Part shown: piece after piece, positions 16,168-24,745 of the stretch
Layout of the letters: every line of letters starts with the position of its first letter
How positions within the stretch are numbered: the first letter of the stretch is position 1
Assembly (NCBI RefSeq): GCF_014892515.1
Contig: NZ_JADBGR010000109.1
Coordinates: forward strand, 157,001 to 221,000
Origin: Myceligenerans pegani
GTDB taxonomy: Bacteria; Actinomycetota; Actinomycetes; Actinomycetales; Cellulomonadaceae
DNA: 64,000 nt
Direction of reading: 5' to 3'
Notes under the pieces: generated by a model
The model's input: the letters and a program-made list of their open reading frames with translations, nothing else
Told to the model about the DNA's origin: nothing
Database searches by the model: none
Position numbers and translations under genes: made by a program

Positions 16168-17544
16168 ATGCGCGCCTCCCGTATGCTTCCCGCCCTTGCC
16201 GGTGCCGCCGCGGCGGCACTCGTGGCCGTCCCCGCGACCGCCGTCGTCCCCGCGGCTGCCACCGCCGCGCCCGCCGACGGCACCTACTACGTCCAGAGCG
16301 CTACGACCGGCCTGAACGCCGCCGACTCCGACGGCGCCGTCGAACAGCACCGCCCGCAGGGCGACGAGGATCGTCAGCAGTGGCTGCTGCGTGCGTCCGG
16401 GGCGGGACACGTCCTGGAGAGCGTCGACGGTGCCGGCCGCTGCCTGGGCCGGGAGAGCGGTGACGCACGCGTCGTCGACTGCGCAAGCAGTGCCGCCGTC
16501 TGGGCGATCGACGACGCCGGAGAGGATCGGCACCTGCTCCGGGAGCCGGGGACCGAACGTTTCCTGACGGTGCGGCCCAAGCCGTCCGGCGGGAACTACC
16601 CCGCTGGGCTGGGCGTCGGCGGCGCGAGCGAGCTCACCCGCTGGTACCTCACCCCGGCCGAACCGGTACGGCGTCCCCTTCCGCCAGCCGGCGAGCGCAC
16701 GCTGGACCAGCTGTCGTTCCTCACCACGCACAACTCCTACGCCAACGGAGTCGACGGCGGTTTCGCGCCTCCCTTCATCAACCTCGCCCCCAACCAGGTC
16801 AGGGGCATCGAGCAGCAACTCGCCGACGGCGTTCGCGGGTTCTCGTTCGACATCCACCAGACGCCGGACGGCGCGATCCTGTGCCACAACAGCTGCTTCT
16901 GGGTGAGCAGCCCGGTGGCCCTCTGGGTGGACCTGCAGCGGATCGTGGACTTCCTGAACGCCCATCCCGACCAGGTGGTCACCGTCTTCCTGGAGGACTA
17001 CGTCGACCCGGAGGTGCTGCGCAGCGAGATCGAGCGCGTGAACGGGCTGCCGGACGTGCTCTACGACCCCGCTCGTACCGGCGTCCGCCAGAACGGCTGG
17101 CACACGCTGGACGAGCTGATCGCGAACAACGACCGGCTGCTCATCTTCACCGACCACAGCCGCGCGGCCGATACCGCCGCCGGCCTCACCCGGGACGAGT
17201 TCGGCGTCATGTACCAGCGAGAGTGGACGGTCGAGAACTACTGGTCGATGGGTCCGGGCATCGGCGACTCCGACTGGGCGTGCTACAGCCGGTGGTACGG
17301 CGCGGGTGAGAACATTCCGCTGACCCGCACCGAGCCCGGATTCCGGCCGTTGTTCGTGATGAACCACTTCCGCGACGTGCCCGTCGAGGCCACCGCACGC
17401 ACCGACAACGCGAACGCGCTCAACCGCGCCCAGCGGTTCTGCCAGCCGGCCGCACGCAAGAAGCCGAACTACCTCATGGTCGACCGGTACGACGTCGGCA
17501 ACCCCGCCGCGGCGGTCACGTCGCTGAACGGCTACTGGTACTGA
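16168..17544 (+). CDS. Secreted PI-PLC X-domain phospholipase with beta-trefoil-like N-terminus
   Basis: 458 residues; ATG 16168 follows GAGGAAGG. A long Ala-rich signal peptide ends ATAAPADG. Residues ~38-165 have a ricin-like pattern (YYVQSATTGLNAA, QQWLLRASG, GRCLGRE) suggesting a carbohydrate-binding beta-trefoil. From ~175 the PI-PLC X-type barrel begins: THNSYAN holds the first catalytic histidine near 189 and FDIHQTPDGAILCHNSC the second. Enzymes of this type cleave phosphatidylinositol or glycosyl-PI without needing a Y domain in bacteria. It stands alone, divergent from the serine hydrolase, and is probably released from the cell. Confidence 0.85.
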   Translation: MRASRMLPALAGAAAAALVAVPATAVVPAAATAAPADGTYYVQSATTGLNAADSDGAVEQHRPQGDEDRQQWLLRASGAGHVLESVDGAGRCLGRESGDARVVDCASSAAVWAIDDAGEDRHLLREPGTERFLTVRPKPSGGNYPAGLGVGGASELTRWYLTPAEPVRRPLPPAGERTLDQLSFLTTHNSYANGVDGGFAPPFINLAPNQVRGIEQQLADGVRGFSFDIHQTPDGAILCHNSCFWVSSPVALWVDLQRIVDFLNAHPDQVVTVFLEDYVDPEVLRSEIERVNGLPDVLYDPARTGVRQNGWHTLDELIANNDRLLIFTDHSRAADTAAGLTRDEFGVMYQREWTVENYWSMGPGIGDSDWACYSRWYGAGENIPLTRTEPGFRPLFVMNHFRDVPVEATARTDNANALNRAQRFCQPAARKKPNYLMVDRYDVGNPAAAVTSLNGYWY

Positions 17545-17651
17545 ACGGCCGCGGTTTCGCGGCACGCATACGTGTGCCGTACACGGCCGCGACGCCGGTC
17601 CATCGGTCGGCGATCCCGCGGCCCGATCGTTCGCCGCCGGCGGCGAGGCCT

Positions 17652-17703
17652 GGCGGGATGCGGACCGGACATGGTTCCGGCCCGCATCCCGCCGGTGGCG
17701 GAC
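17652..17703. terminator. Bidirectional hairpin terminator
   Basis: GGCGGGATGCGG (17652-17663) pairs perfectly with CCGCATCCCGCC (17692-17703); the 28-base loop contains a further CCGG/CCGG stem. It lies between the convergent PLC-like gene (ends 17544) and SprT-like gene (ends 17716), so it can stop transcription from both sides. No U tract follows, which is common in high-GC actinobacteria. Confidence 0.6.
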
Positions 17704-17715
17704 TCGACCGGCGCG

Positions 17716-18399
17716 TCAGCGCCTCGATACCGGACTCCGCCAGCGATCGGTCACGGGGACCTCGCTCGCCGGCTCGTCGAGGTCGAGCGTGCTCAGGTCG
17801 AGTGGCTCCACGACGAGCGGTCGCCGCCCGGACGCCGCCCGCACGATCCGCTCCTCGGTGCCCGGCTCCACCGACACCGGCACCCCGAACTGCACGCACA
17901 GATCACGCAGCTCGCGCTCGTACCGCTCACCCATCGCCGCGTCGTGACCGCGGTAGGTCCACGCGATGAGGTGCAGCGGCTGGAAGGTCTTGGCGCCGTC
18001 ACCGCACCTCCGGCAGGACACCGGCGCGCCGGGACGGCGGAAGCGGGTCATCCGGTGCCCGCCGGGGCACACCCCGATCCATGGCCCGTCCAGCGTCGGC
18101 GCGCTGGGGTCCACGTACCGCATCGCGGAACACCCGATCTCCCGGGCCTTCGCCCGCCACTTCTCGCCGTGCCCCGCCTCACGGCCGGCGAGCGCGTGCG
18201 CGATCTCGTGCAACACGGTGTCGCGGACCTCGGCCTCGTCGTAGACGGCCGCGAGCGGGGCCGAGATGCTGATGCGCCGCCTGGCGAAGTGACACATGCC
18301 GGCGCGCCGCTTCGCGTCGTCGTACTCGAACTTCCAGTCCACCAGACCGTGCTGGTCCATGAGATCCCGCGCCAGGTTCCGCGCCTCGACAAGGTTCAT
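17716..18399 (-). CDS. SprT-like zinc metalloprotein
   Basis: 227 residues from ATG 18399. The signature zinc site HEIAHALAGREAGHGEKW near residue 65 (HExxH plus a downstream His) identifies the SprT/Spartan-like family. A zinc-ribbon-like segment follows with CPGGH and CRRCG near 110-130. The C-terminal ~90 residues are more variable. Human Spartan is a DNA-protein-crosslink protease, whereas the role of bacterial SprT-like proteins is largely unproven. It lies downstream, on the same strand, of the lactate regulator gene but with an 80-base gap, so co-transcription is uncertain. Confidence 0.85.
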   Translation of the reverse strand: MNLVEARNLARDLMDQHGLVDWKFEYDDAKRRAGMCHFARRRISISAPLAAVYDEAEVRDTVLHEIAHALAGREAGHGEKWRAKAREIGCSAMRYVDPSAPTLDGPWIGVCPGGHRMTRFRRPGAPVSCRRCGDGAKTFQPLHLIAWTYRGHDAAMGERYERELRDLCVQFGVPVSVEPGTEERIVRAASGRRPLVVEPLDLSTLDLDEPASEVPVTDRWRSPVSRR

Positions 18400-18479
18400 G
18401 GCTGCCCCCTTGATTCGTCACCGCCCGGGCCGTCCGGACGACATCGAACCTAGGAAGACTGTCTGACACGCGCCGGAAG

Positions 18480-19271
18480 TTATCCACAACCGGCTTCGGT
18501 GAACTTCGTCCCGCCCGCCAGCCCTGCCTCGGCGTAGAAGCCCTCGATGTGTTCGCGGGTCAGCCGCTCCGCCGCCGGCCCGTCACCCGCCGCGACCGCC
18601 TCCAGGATCGCCCGGTGCTCGGTGCGCAGCCGAGCGGAGGTCGTCGGCCAGTCCGGCAGTCGCGAGACGCCTTCGGCCACGTAAGCACCGATCGCCCCGC
18701 GAAGGCCGAGCATGAAGGCCTCCACGAGCTGGTTGCCGGCGATGCGCGCGAACTCCAGGTGGAAGTCCTGGTCGCGGGCGATGAAGTCGAGGGAGCTCAC
18801 ACCCGGCTCCTCCATCTCGGCGAGCAGGCGCCGCGCCCCGGCCAGCGGGGAGCCGTCGTCGGCCCGGTCGCGAGCGCGATCACCACGAGCGCCGCCCCCG
18901 ACCTCCCCGGGCACCCGACCGCCCCGCACCCGCTCCGCCGCCTCCCGCATCGCCCAGGTCTCGAGCAGTACTCGGGTCGCGACCACGTCCGACACCGGCA
19001 GCGCGCCCGACGCGACGTGCAGCCGCACGGCCGTCCCGAGCCCGGCCGCCGGGCGGTCGATCACCACGGCACCCGCCGTCGGCCCCGAACCGACCGCCGT
19101 GCGCACGATCCCCGCCGCCTCCAAGATCCGGACCGCCTCGCGCACCGAGGCCCGCGACACCCCGATCTCCTCCGCGAGCGCCCGCTCACCCGGCAGACGT
19201 TCCCCGAGCGCCCATCGTCCGGCGGCGAGGTCGGCCTCGATCTGCGCGAGGACGCGCTCATGGGTACGCAT
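18480..19271 (-). CDS. GntR/FCD-family regulator of the lactate operon
   Basis: 263 residues from ATG 19271; the open frame continues to 19304, which would overlap the operator. Residues 5-70 are the GntR winged helix (LPGERALAEEIGVSRASVREAVRILEAAGIV), and the rest is an FCD effector domain with DxxxH metal-site residues (DQDFHLEFARIAGNQ). An insertion rich in Gly/Arg/Asp near 125-150 interrupts the FCD helices. It is divergent from lutABC and a perfect FadR-type palindrome lies between them, so it is almost certainly the LldR/LutR-type repressor responding to lactate. Confidence 0.85.
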   Translation of the reverse strand: MRTHERVLAQIEADLAAGRWALGERLPGERALAEEIGVSRASVREAVRILEAAGIVRTAVGSGPTAGAVVIDRPAAGLGTAVRLHVASGALPVSDVVATRVLLETWAMREAAERVRGGRVPGEVGGGARGDRARDRADDGSPLAGARRLLAEMEEPGVSSLDFIARDQDFHLEFARIAGNQLVEAFMLGLRGAIGAYVAEGVSRLPDWPTTSARLRTEHRAILEAVAAGDGPAAERLTREHIEGFYAEAGLAGGTKFTEAGCG

Positions 19272-19288
19272 GACGGTCACCGTACCCC

Positions 19289-19303
19289 TGTGGTCTGACC
19301 ACA
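19289..19303. promoter_or_regulatory. FadR-type operator of the lut divergent promoter
   Basis: TGTGGTCTGACCACA is a perfect palindrome around a single central T and matches the TGGTNNNACCA form bound by FCD-type GntR regulators. It lies 18 bases upstream of the regulator start and 64 bases upstream of lutA, placing it to repress both directions. Confidence 0.8.
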
Positions 19304-19366
19304 TGCGGTACGGTGTGCCGAAGCGCGCATCGCCGCCCGCGGCGATGCTGTTTGAAAGGATTCAGG

Positions 19367-20215
19367 ATGCGCATCGCCCTCGCCGCCACCTGCCTCGGTG
19401 ACGCGATGTTCCCCCAGGCGCCCACCGCCGTCGTACGGCTCCTGGAACGGCTCGGCCACACCGTCGTCGTCCCGGAGCAGCAGGCGTGCTGCGGACAGAT
19501 GCACGTCAACACCGGCTATCGGCGCCAGGCCGTGCCCGTGATCCGCAACCACGTGCGGGCGTTCGGCCCGGTGGCCGACGGCGAGTGGGACGCCGTCGTC
19601 GTCCCGTCCGGGTCGTGCACGGGCTCGATCCGGCATCAGCAGTCCATGGTGCTGGACCGCGCCGGACTGGCGGCCGAGGCCCGCACCGCGACCGCCGTCG
19701 CCTCCCGCACGTACGAGTTGTCCGAGCTCCTGGTCGACGCCCTCGAGGTGACCGACGTCGGCGCCTGGTTCCCGCACCGCGTCACCTACCACCCGACCTG
19801 CCACTCGCTGCGCATGCTCGGGGTCGGCGACCGGCCGCTCCGCCTCCTGCGGGCCGTGGAGGGCATCGAGCTCGCCGACCTCCCGGAGGCCGAGGGCTGC
19901 TGCGGCTTCGGCGGCACGTTCGCGCTGAAGAACGCGGACACCTCCGCCGCGATGCTCGCCGACAAGGTCCGCAACGTCACCGGCACGGGCGCGGAGTTCC
20001 TCACGGCCGGGGACTACTCGTGCCTGATGCACATCGGCGGCGGCCTGTCGCGCTCGTCGCGCGCCGTCCGCACCATTCATCTCGCCGAGATCCTCGCGAG
20101 CACTCGTGAGCGGCCCTGGCTCGCCGAATCCGCAGGTGGAGCACCGGTGTCGGAGTCGAGTGGCACGATGCGCAGCACACCGGCCGGGGACGCGTCGAAG
20201 GGGGCCACACGATGA
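19367..20215 (+). CDS. lutA: Lactate utilization protein LutA
   Basis: 282 residues from ATG 19367 behind GAAAGGA. It contains two CCG-domain cysteine motifs typical of LutA and heterodisulfide-reductase-like subunits: ACCGQMHVNTGY near 35 and EGCCGFGGTFALK near 180, plus HPTCHSLRMLGV near 145. LutA works with LutB and LutC as a cytoplasmic iron-sulfur L-lactate dehydrogenase complex, converting lactate to pyruvate. It is the first gene of lutABC and overlaps lutB by four bases. About 35 extra low-complexity residues at the C-terminus are not usual for the family. Confidence 0.92.
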   Translation: MRIALAATCLGDAMFPQAPTAVVRLLERLGHTVVVPEQQACCGQMHVNTGYRRQAVPVIRNHVRAFGPVADGEWDAVVVPSGSCTGSIRHQQSMVLDRAGLAAEARTATAVASRTYELSELLVDALEVTDVGAWFPHRVTYHPTCHSLRMLGVGDRPLRLLRAVEGIELADLPEAEGCCGFGGTFALKNADTSAAMLADKVRNVTGTGAEFLTAGDYSCLMHIGGGLSRSSRAVRTIHLAEILASTRERPWLAESAGGAPVSESSGTMRSTPAGDASKGATR

Positions 20216-21780
20216 CCGCGGAGCACACCGCCGGCACGTCGTCGACCACGACCTTCCTGGGCATGCCGCAACCGGCCGACCCCCTGCGCTGGGGGTCGTC
20301 GTTCCCGGAGGCCGCGCGGCGCGAGCTGGGCAACGACCAGTTGCGCCGCAACCTCGGCCACGCCACCTCGACGATCCGCGCCAAGCGGGCCAAGGTGGTC
20401 GGCGAGGTGCCCGACTGGGAGGCGCTGCGCGACGCCGGCTCCGCCCTGAAGACGCAGGTCATGGACAACCTGCCGGAGCTCCTGGAGGAGCTGGAGCGGA
20501 ACGTGACGGCGCGGGGCGGTGTCGTGCACTGGGCGCGGGACGCCGCCGAGGCCAACCGGATCGTCGCGGGCCTGGTCCGCGCGAAGGGCACCGACGAGGT
20601 GGTCAAGGTGAAGTCCATGGCCACGCAGGAGATCGGGCTCAACGAGGCGCTGGAGGCCGAGGGCATCCACGCCACGGAGACCGACCTGGCCGAGCTGATC
20701 GTGCAGCTCGCCGACGACATGCCGTCCCACATCCTCGTCCCCGCGATCCATCGCAACCGCGCGGAGATCCGCGAGATCTTCCTGGACCGCATGGGCGACG
20801 CGCCGCCGGATCTCACCGACGTGCCGCGCGAGCTCGCCATGGCCGCCCGCGCGCACCTGCGGCGCAAGTTCCTCTCCGCAAAGGTGGCGGTGAGCGGGGC
20901 GAACTTCGGCGTGGCGGAGACGGGGACGCTGTCGGTGGTCGAGTCGGAGGGCAACGGGCGGATGTGCCTCACGCTCCCCGAGACCCTGATCACCGTGATG
21001 GGGATCGAGAAGCTGATCCCCCGGTTCACCGATCTCGAGGTGTTCCTCCAGCTCCTGCCGCGCAGCTCCACCGGTGAGCGGATGAACCCGTACACGTCCA
21101 TGTGGACGGGCGTGACGCCGGGCGACGGACCCTCGGAGTTCCACCTGGTCCTGCTCGACAACGGGCGGACACGCGTGCTCGCCGACGAGGTGGGACGGTC
21201 CGCCCTGCACTGCATCCGCTGCTCGGCCTGCCTCAACGTGTGCCCCGTGTACGAACGCGTCGGCGGGCACGCCTACGGGTCGGTCTACCCCGGGCCGATC
21301 GGCGCGATCCTCACGCCGCAGCTCACCGGCGAGCCCTCCGACCTCCCGTACGCCTCGACGCTGTGCGGCGCGTGCTACGACGTGTGCCCGGTGAAGATCG
21401 ACATCCCGTCCATCCTCGTGGACCTGCGGGCCCGTGAGGTCGAGTCCGGATCGGCCGGGCGGGGCTGGGGCGCCGCCATGAAGGCCGCGTCGATGGTGAT
21501 GTCCGACGGCGGCCGGTTCCGCCGGGCGGCCCGGCTCGGCCGGGTGGGACGTGTCGCGGGCGGGCGGGACGGCGTCATCGCGCGGCTGCCCGGGCCGGGA
21601 GCGGCGTGGACGGACTCACGCGACCTGCCTCTACCGCCGAAACAGACGTTCCGGGACTGGTGGGCTGCGCATGAGCGGGAGGGGGCCGACGACGAGCGGA
21701 GCGGAGGCGACCGGCCCGGATCGGAACGGCCCCGAACGGGCCGACCTGGAACCGACGCACCTGGAACGGAGTCCCGATGA
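20212..21780 (+). CDS. lutB: Lactate utilization iron-sulfur protein LutB
   Basis: 522 residues from ATG 20212, overlapping lutA. The LUD domain fills roughly residues 60-300 (KVKSMATQEIGLNEALE, VAETGTLSVVESEGN). Two 4Fe-4S motifs follow: CIRCSACLNVCPVYE near 339 and CGACYDVCPVKI near 385. The C-terminal part (SRDLPLPPKQTFRDWW) is the usual LutB ending, but an additional ~40-residue Arg/Gly/Asp-rich tail extends it. LutB carries electrons from lactate oxidation. It overlaps lutC by four bases. Confidence 0.93.
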   Translation: MTAEHTAGTSSTTTFLGMPQPADPLRWGSSFPEAARRELGNDQLRRNLGHATSTIRAKRAKVVGEVPDWEALRDAGSALKTQVMDNLPELLEELERNVTARGGVVHWARDAAEANRIVAGLVRAKGTDEVVKVKSMATQEIGLNEALEAEGIHATETDLAELIVQLADDMPSHILVPAIHRNRAEIREIFLDRMGDAPPDLTDVPRELAMAARAHLRRKFLSAKVAVSGANFGVAETGTLSVVESEGNGRMCLTLPETLITVMGIEKLIPRFTDLEVFLQLLPRSSTGERMNPYTSMWTGVTPGDGPSEFHLVLLDNGRTRVLADEVGRSALHCIRCSACLNVCPVYERVGGHAYGSVYPGPIGAILTPQLTGEPSDLPYASTLCGACYDVCPVKIDIPSILVDLRAREVESGSAGRGWGAAMKAASMVMSDGGRFRRAARLGRVGRVAGGRDGVIARLPGPGAAWTDSRDLPLPPKQTFRDWWAAHEREGADDERSGGDRPGSERPRTGRPGTDAPGTESR

Positions 21781-22598
21781 CGACCGCCCGCGACGAGGTC
21801 CTTGCCCGCGTCCGCGCGGCACTGACGTCGGGTTCCGCCGGATCGACGGGCATGTCGAGCAGCGCAGGGCCGTCGGACGACGGCATGGCGGCGGACGTCT
21901 CCCGGGAGTACCGGGAGAGCGGCGAGCATGCCGTGGGGTCGGCGGCGGCGCTGGAGCTGCTGGTCGATCGGCTGGAGGACTACAAGGCGGAGGTGCATCG
22001 CGTCTCGGCGGCCGAGGTGCCGACGGCCGTCGCTCGGCTCACCGCCGCGCTGCCGAGCGGAGACGACGTTCCGGAACGCGCCGAGTCGGCCGGCTCCGGA
22101 CCGACGCCGGGCCCTGACGCCATCGCGCCCGCAGCCGACACGCCGCGCGGACGCGTCGTCGCGCCCTCCGGGCTGGAGCCAGAGTGGGTGGCGGCGATGT
22201 CCGACGGCGGTGTGGAGGTCGTCGTCGACACGCCCGAGGCGCCCCTCACGCCGTCGGACCTCGACCGGACGGCCGCCGTGGTGACGGCGGCGCGGGTCGC
22301 GATCGCCGAGACCGGCACGATCGTGCTGGACGCCGGCCCCGACCAGGGCAGGCGCGCCATCTCGCTGGTCCCGGACGTGCACATCTGCGTGGTCCGCGCG
22401 GACCAGGTGGTGCAGACGGTCCCGGAGGCGGTGCGCCTCCTGGCACACCACCCCGACCGCCCCCTCACCTGGATCAGCGGCCCGAGCGCCACGAGCGACA
22501 TCGAACTGAACCGCGTCGAGGGAGTCCACGGGCCGCGGACGCTGCACGTGGTCCTCGTCGATGCCGCGTCGCATCGAACTCTGACCTGGTCAGGTTGA
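21777..22598 (+). CDS. lutC: Lactate utilization protein LutC
   Basis: 273 residues from ATG 21777. The LUD domain is recognisable in the second half (ARVAIAETGTIVLDAGPDQGRRAISLVPDVHICVVRADQVV and GPSATSDIELNRVEGVHGP). A Ser/Gly/Asp-rich insertion occurs near residues 18-45 and another near 90-125, making it longer than typical LutC (~210-240). It completes the lutABC operon; its stop codon lies inside the palindrome at 22587-22601 that precedes the toxin-antitoxin genes. Confidence 0.9.
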   Translation: MTTARDEVLARVRAALTSGSAGSTGMSSSAGPSDDGMAADVSREYRESGEHAVGSAAALELLVDRLEDYKAEVHRVSAAEVPTAVARLTAALPSGDDVPERAESAGSGPTPGPDAIAPAADTPRGRVVAPSGLEPEWVAAMSDGGVEVVVDTPEAPLTPSDLDRTAAVVTAARVAIAETGTIVLDAGPDQGRRAISLVPDVHICVVRADQVVQTVPEAVRLLAHHPDRPLTWISGPSATSDIELNRVEGVHGPRTLHVVLVDAASHRTLTWSG

Positions 22599-22624
22599 CC
22601 AGACCAAGCTCGGCGACCAATACT
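22587..22624 (+). promoter_or_regulatory. Promoter and operator of the toxin-antitoxin pair
   Basis: TTGACC (22595-22600) and AATACT (22619-22624), 18 bases apart, form a reasonable -35/-10 pair just before the antitoxin ATG at 22631, so the transcript would be leaderless or nearly so. TGGTC-N5-GACCA (22587-22601) overlaps the -35 box, consistent with autorepression by the antitoxin-toxin complex. The half-sites resemble the lut operator, but the spacing differs by two bases. Confidence 0.5.
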
Positions 22625-22630
22625 TGATCC

Positions 22631-22855
22631 ATGACGGTCGTCAATGTCCAGGAAGCAAAGACTCATCTGTCCCGGCTGATCTCGCGCGCTCAGCACGGCG
22701 ACGAGGTGACCATCGCGCGCGCCGGGAAACCCATGGTGCGTCTGACCCCTGTGGAACCCGTGGCCGAGCGCACGTTCGGCACCGTGCCGATCAATCTGCC
22801 GGACGACCTCTTCTTCCAGCCGCTCGATGAGGACGAACTGGCCGCATGGGAGTGA
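22631..22855 (+). CDS. Phd/YefM-type antitoxin
   Basis: 74 residues from ATG 22631. The N-terminal half (VNVQEAKTHLSRLISRAQHGDEVTIARAGKPMVRLTP) is the Phd/YefM fold used for DNA binding and dimerisation. The acidic C-terminus (NLPDDLFFQPLDEDELAAWE) is the expected disordered toxin-binding segment. Its last ten bases overlap the start of the PIN gene, the usual antitoxin-first arrangement. It should neutralise the ribonuclease and repress the shared promoter. Confidence 0.9.
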   Translation: MTVVNVQEAKTHLSRLISRAQHGDEVTIARAGKPMVRLTPVEPVAERTFGTVPINLPDDLFFQPLDEDELAAWE

Positions 22856-23241
22856 CATACCTGCTGGACACGCATGCATTCGTCTGGCTTCTCAGTGCAC
22901 CGGAGAGGTTCGACGCCGAGTTGCGTGCCAAGCTCGGATCCACGCAGAACCAGCTCCTCGTCTCGGCGGTCTCAGCCATGGAGATCGCCACCAAGGTCCG
23001 CCTTGGCAAGTTCGACGAGGCCAGGCCACTGGTCGACACCTGGGACCGGCGAGTCGAGGACATCGACGCAACGCCACTCGATCTGACGACGGCACACGCA
23101 CTCCACGCCGGCTCCATGCCCTGGCAGCACCGTGATTCCTTCGATCGCCTGCTCGCGGCGCAGGCGATCGTCGAGAACGTCGTTCTGGTCACAGCCGATG
23201 CCGCGTTCACAGGACTCCCGGGCGTCCGCATCGCGTGGTGA
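22846..23241 (+). CDS. PIN-domain ribonuclease toxin (VapC-like)
   Basis: 131 residues from ATG 22846. PIN acidic residues are in place: LLDTHAFVWLL near 6-9, the VSAMEIATK glutamate near 46, RDSFDRLLAAQA near 98 and the VTADAAF aspartate near 117, forming the magnesium-binding site of an endoribonuclease. The combination with a Phd/YefM antitoxin is a common VapBC-type subtype. Target RNA cannot be predicted. The pair lies at the edge of the lut operon and may be a mobile insertion between lutC and the DUF2000 gene. Confidence 0.9.
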   Translation: MGVTYLLDTHAFVWLLSAPERFDAELRAKLGSTQNQLLVSAVSAMEIATKVRLGKFDEARPLVDTWDRRVEDIDATPLDLTTAHALHAGSMPWQHRDSFDRLLAAQAIVENVVLVTADAAFTGLPGVRIAW

Positions 23242-23326
23242 TTCCTTCGGGCACCGATCACAGCAAGCTCCAGTAGCGGCCGGGGGCCCCGTGACCGAGC
23301 CGAGGTCGCGGATTACGAATCACCGA

Positions 23327-23740
23327 TCACGGGTGCAGCTTCGCGCCCTTGACCACCTTGTCGACGACGCGGCGTTCGCCGGCCACCGCGACGCCGACCA
23401 GATCGAGCTTCTCGGTGGCGACCGCCGCGACCGCCGCGCGGTTGTCGACGTCGTTGCCCGTCGCGAACAGGTCCGCGGTGTAGACGCCGATGCTCAGCCC
23501 GCGGGACTCCGCGCGGGCGCGGATCGTGGCGAGGCGATCGCCGTCGGCCACCATGACCATGACGGGGGTGCCGAGCATGGGCAGGTACTCGCGACCGTCG
23601 GCGTCACGGTACGTGTCGCCGACGAGTTCGGGGTACGCCGCCGTCACGGCGCTGGCCAGGAAGGCGGTGACGTTGTTCTCCTGCCAGCCGAGCAGGTCGT
23701 CGCGCAGCACGATCACGATCTTGGCTTGTTCGAAGGTCAT
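23327..23740 (-). CDS. DUF2000 family protein
   Basis: 137 residues from ATG 23740. The whole length follows the DUF2000 pattern: KIVIVLRDDLLGWQENNVTAFLASA at the N-terminus, YLPMLGTPVMVM in the middle, IGVYTADLFATGND and EKLDLVGVAVAG at the end. The family has structures of a small alpha/beta fold, often fused or adjacent to regulators, but no assigned reaction. It is divergent from an AraC regulator with a 50-base gap, which commonly means the regulator controls it. Confidence 0.8.
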   Translation of the reverse strand: MTFEQAKIVIVLRDDLLGWQENNVTAFLASAVTAAYPELVGDTYRDADGREYLPMLGTPVMVMVADGDRLATIRARAESRGLSIGVYTADLFATGNDVDNRAAVAAVATEKLDLVGVAVAGERRVVDKVVKGAKLHP

Positions 23741-23790
23741 GGCACCCAGGCTGCAGCCGGGCGGCGGCGCGGATCTTGTACGTTCTTGAC

Positions 23791-24588
23791 ATGGCTCACG
23801 ACATCGTGCGCGCCTGGCGCCCCGGGGTTCCCGGTGTCGCCGAGGTGCTGCACGCCGCCTGGCGCGAGCACTCCTACCCGGCCCACACGCACGACACCTG
23901 GACCGTGCTGATCGTGGACGACGGCCTGATCGGCTACGGCCTGGACGGACGCGAGCACGCGGCGCAGGACGTGGGCGTCACGGTGCTGCCGCCCGGCGTC
24001 GTGCACGACGGGCGGTCCGTGAGCGCGGCAGGCTTCCGCAAGCGGGTCGTCTACCTGGAGGAGGGCGCGCTCGACGGCCGTCTGGTCGGTCATGCGGTCG
24101 ACGCGCCGCTCGTCGTGGACGACTCGCTCCGAGCCCGCTTCGCCGGCCTCGACCGCGCGCTCACCCTGCGCGAGGACGTCGCCGCCGAGAGCCTGCTCGC
24201 CCTCGTCACGGAAGGCCTGGCCTGGCACCTCTCGGGCCGGCCCGCCCCGCCGCGCGAGCCGCCGCCCGCCTCGACCGCCCGGAACGCCCGCGATCTGCTC
24301 GACGCCGACCCCACGCGGCCGATCCGGCTCGCCGAGATCGCCGACCGGATCGGCGTCACCGTCCCCCATCTGGTGCGGGCATTCACCCGGGAGTTCGGCC
24401 TCCCGCCGCACCGCTACCTGGTGGGCCGCCGGCTGGACCTGGCGCGACGCCGGTTGCTCGCGGGGGAGCCCGCCGCCGACGTCGCGGCCGCCACCGGGTT
24501 CCACGACCAGGCCCACCTGGCCCGCCACTTCCGCCGGCTCCTCCGCACGACGCCGGGGCGGTACCAACGCGGCGGAGGGGCCACGTAG
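23791..24588 (+). CDS. AraC-family transcriptional regulator
   Basis: 265 residues; ATG 23791 is preferred over an upstream in-frame TTG. Residues 1-120 are a cupin-like ligand domain of the AraC_binding type (HSYPAHTHDTWTVLIVDDG, VTVLPPGVVHDG) and 165-260 the double helix-turn-helix (RLAEIADRIGVTVPHLVRAFTREFGLPPHRYLVGRRLDLARRLL and FHDQAHLARHFRRLLRTTPGRY). It is divergent from the DUF2000 gene, which it probably regulates. The effector is unknown. Confidence 0.85.
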   Translation: MAHDIVRAWRPGVPGVAEVLHAAWREHSYPAHTHDTWTVLIVDDGLIGYGLDGREHAAQDVGVTVLPPGVVHDGRSVSAAGFRKRVVYLEEGALDGRLVGHAVDAPLVVDDSLRARFAGLDRALTLREDVAAESLLALVTEGLAWHLSGRPAPPREPPPASTARNARDLLDADPTRPIRLAEIADRIGVTVPHLVRAFTREFGLPPHRYLVGRRLDLARRRLLAGEPAADVAAATGFHDQAHLARHFRRLLRTTPGRYQRGGGAT

Positions 24589-24745
24589 CGATCCATGGAC
24601 TTGGCGCGCCGAACAAGACCTGACGACGACACCGGCGAATTCACCCGCGCCCAGCCCGGAATCGGCCATATCTGCCGGCTGACGGCGTCTACGATCCTGC
24701 CCGGGGCGTTGCCCGACGTATCAGAACTATCCGGAACAGGTCACC

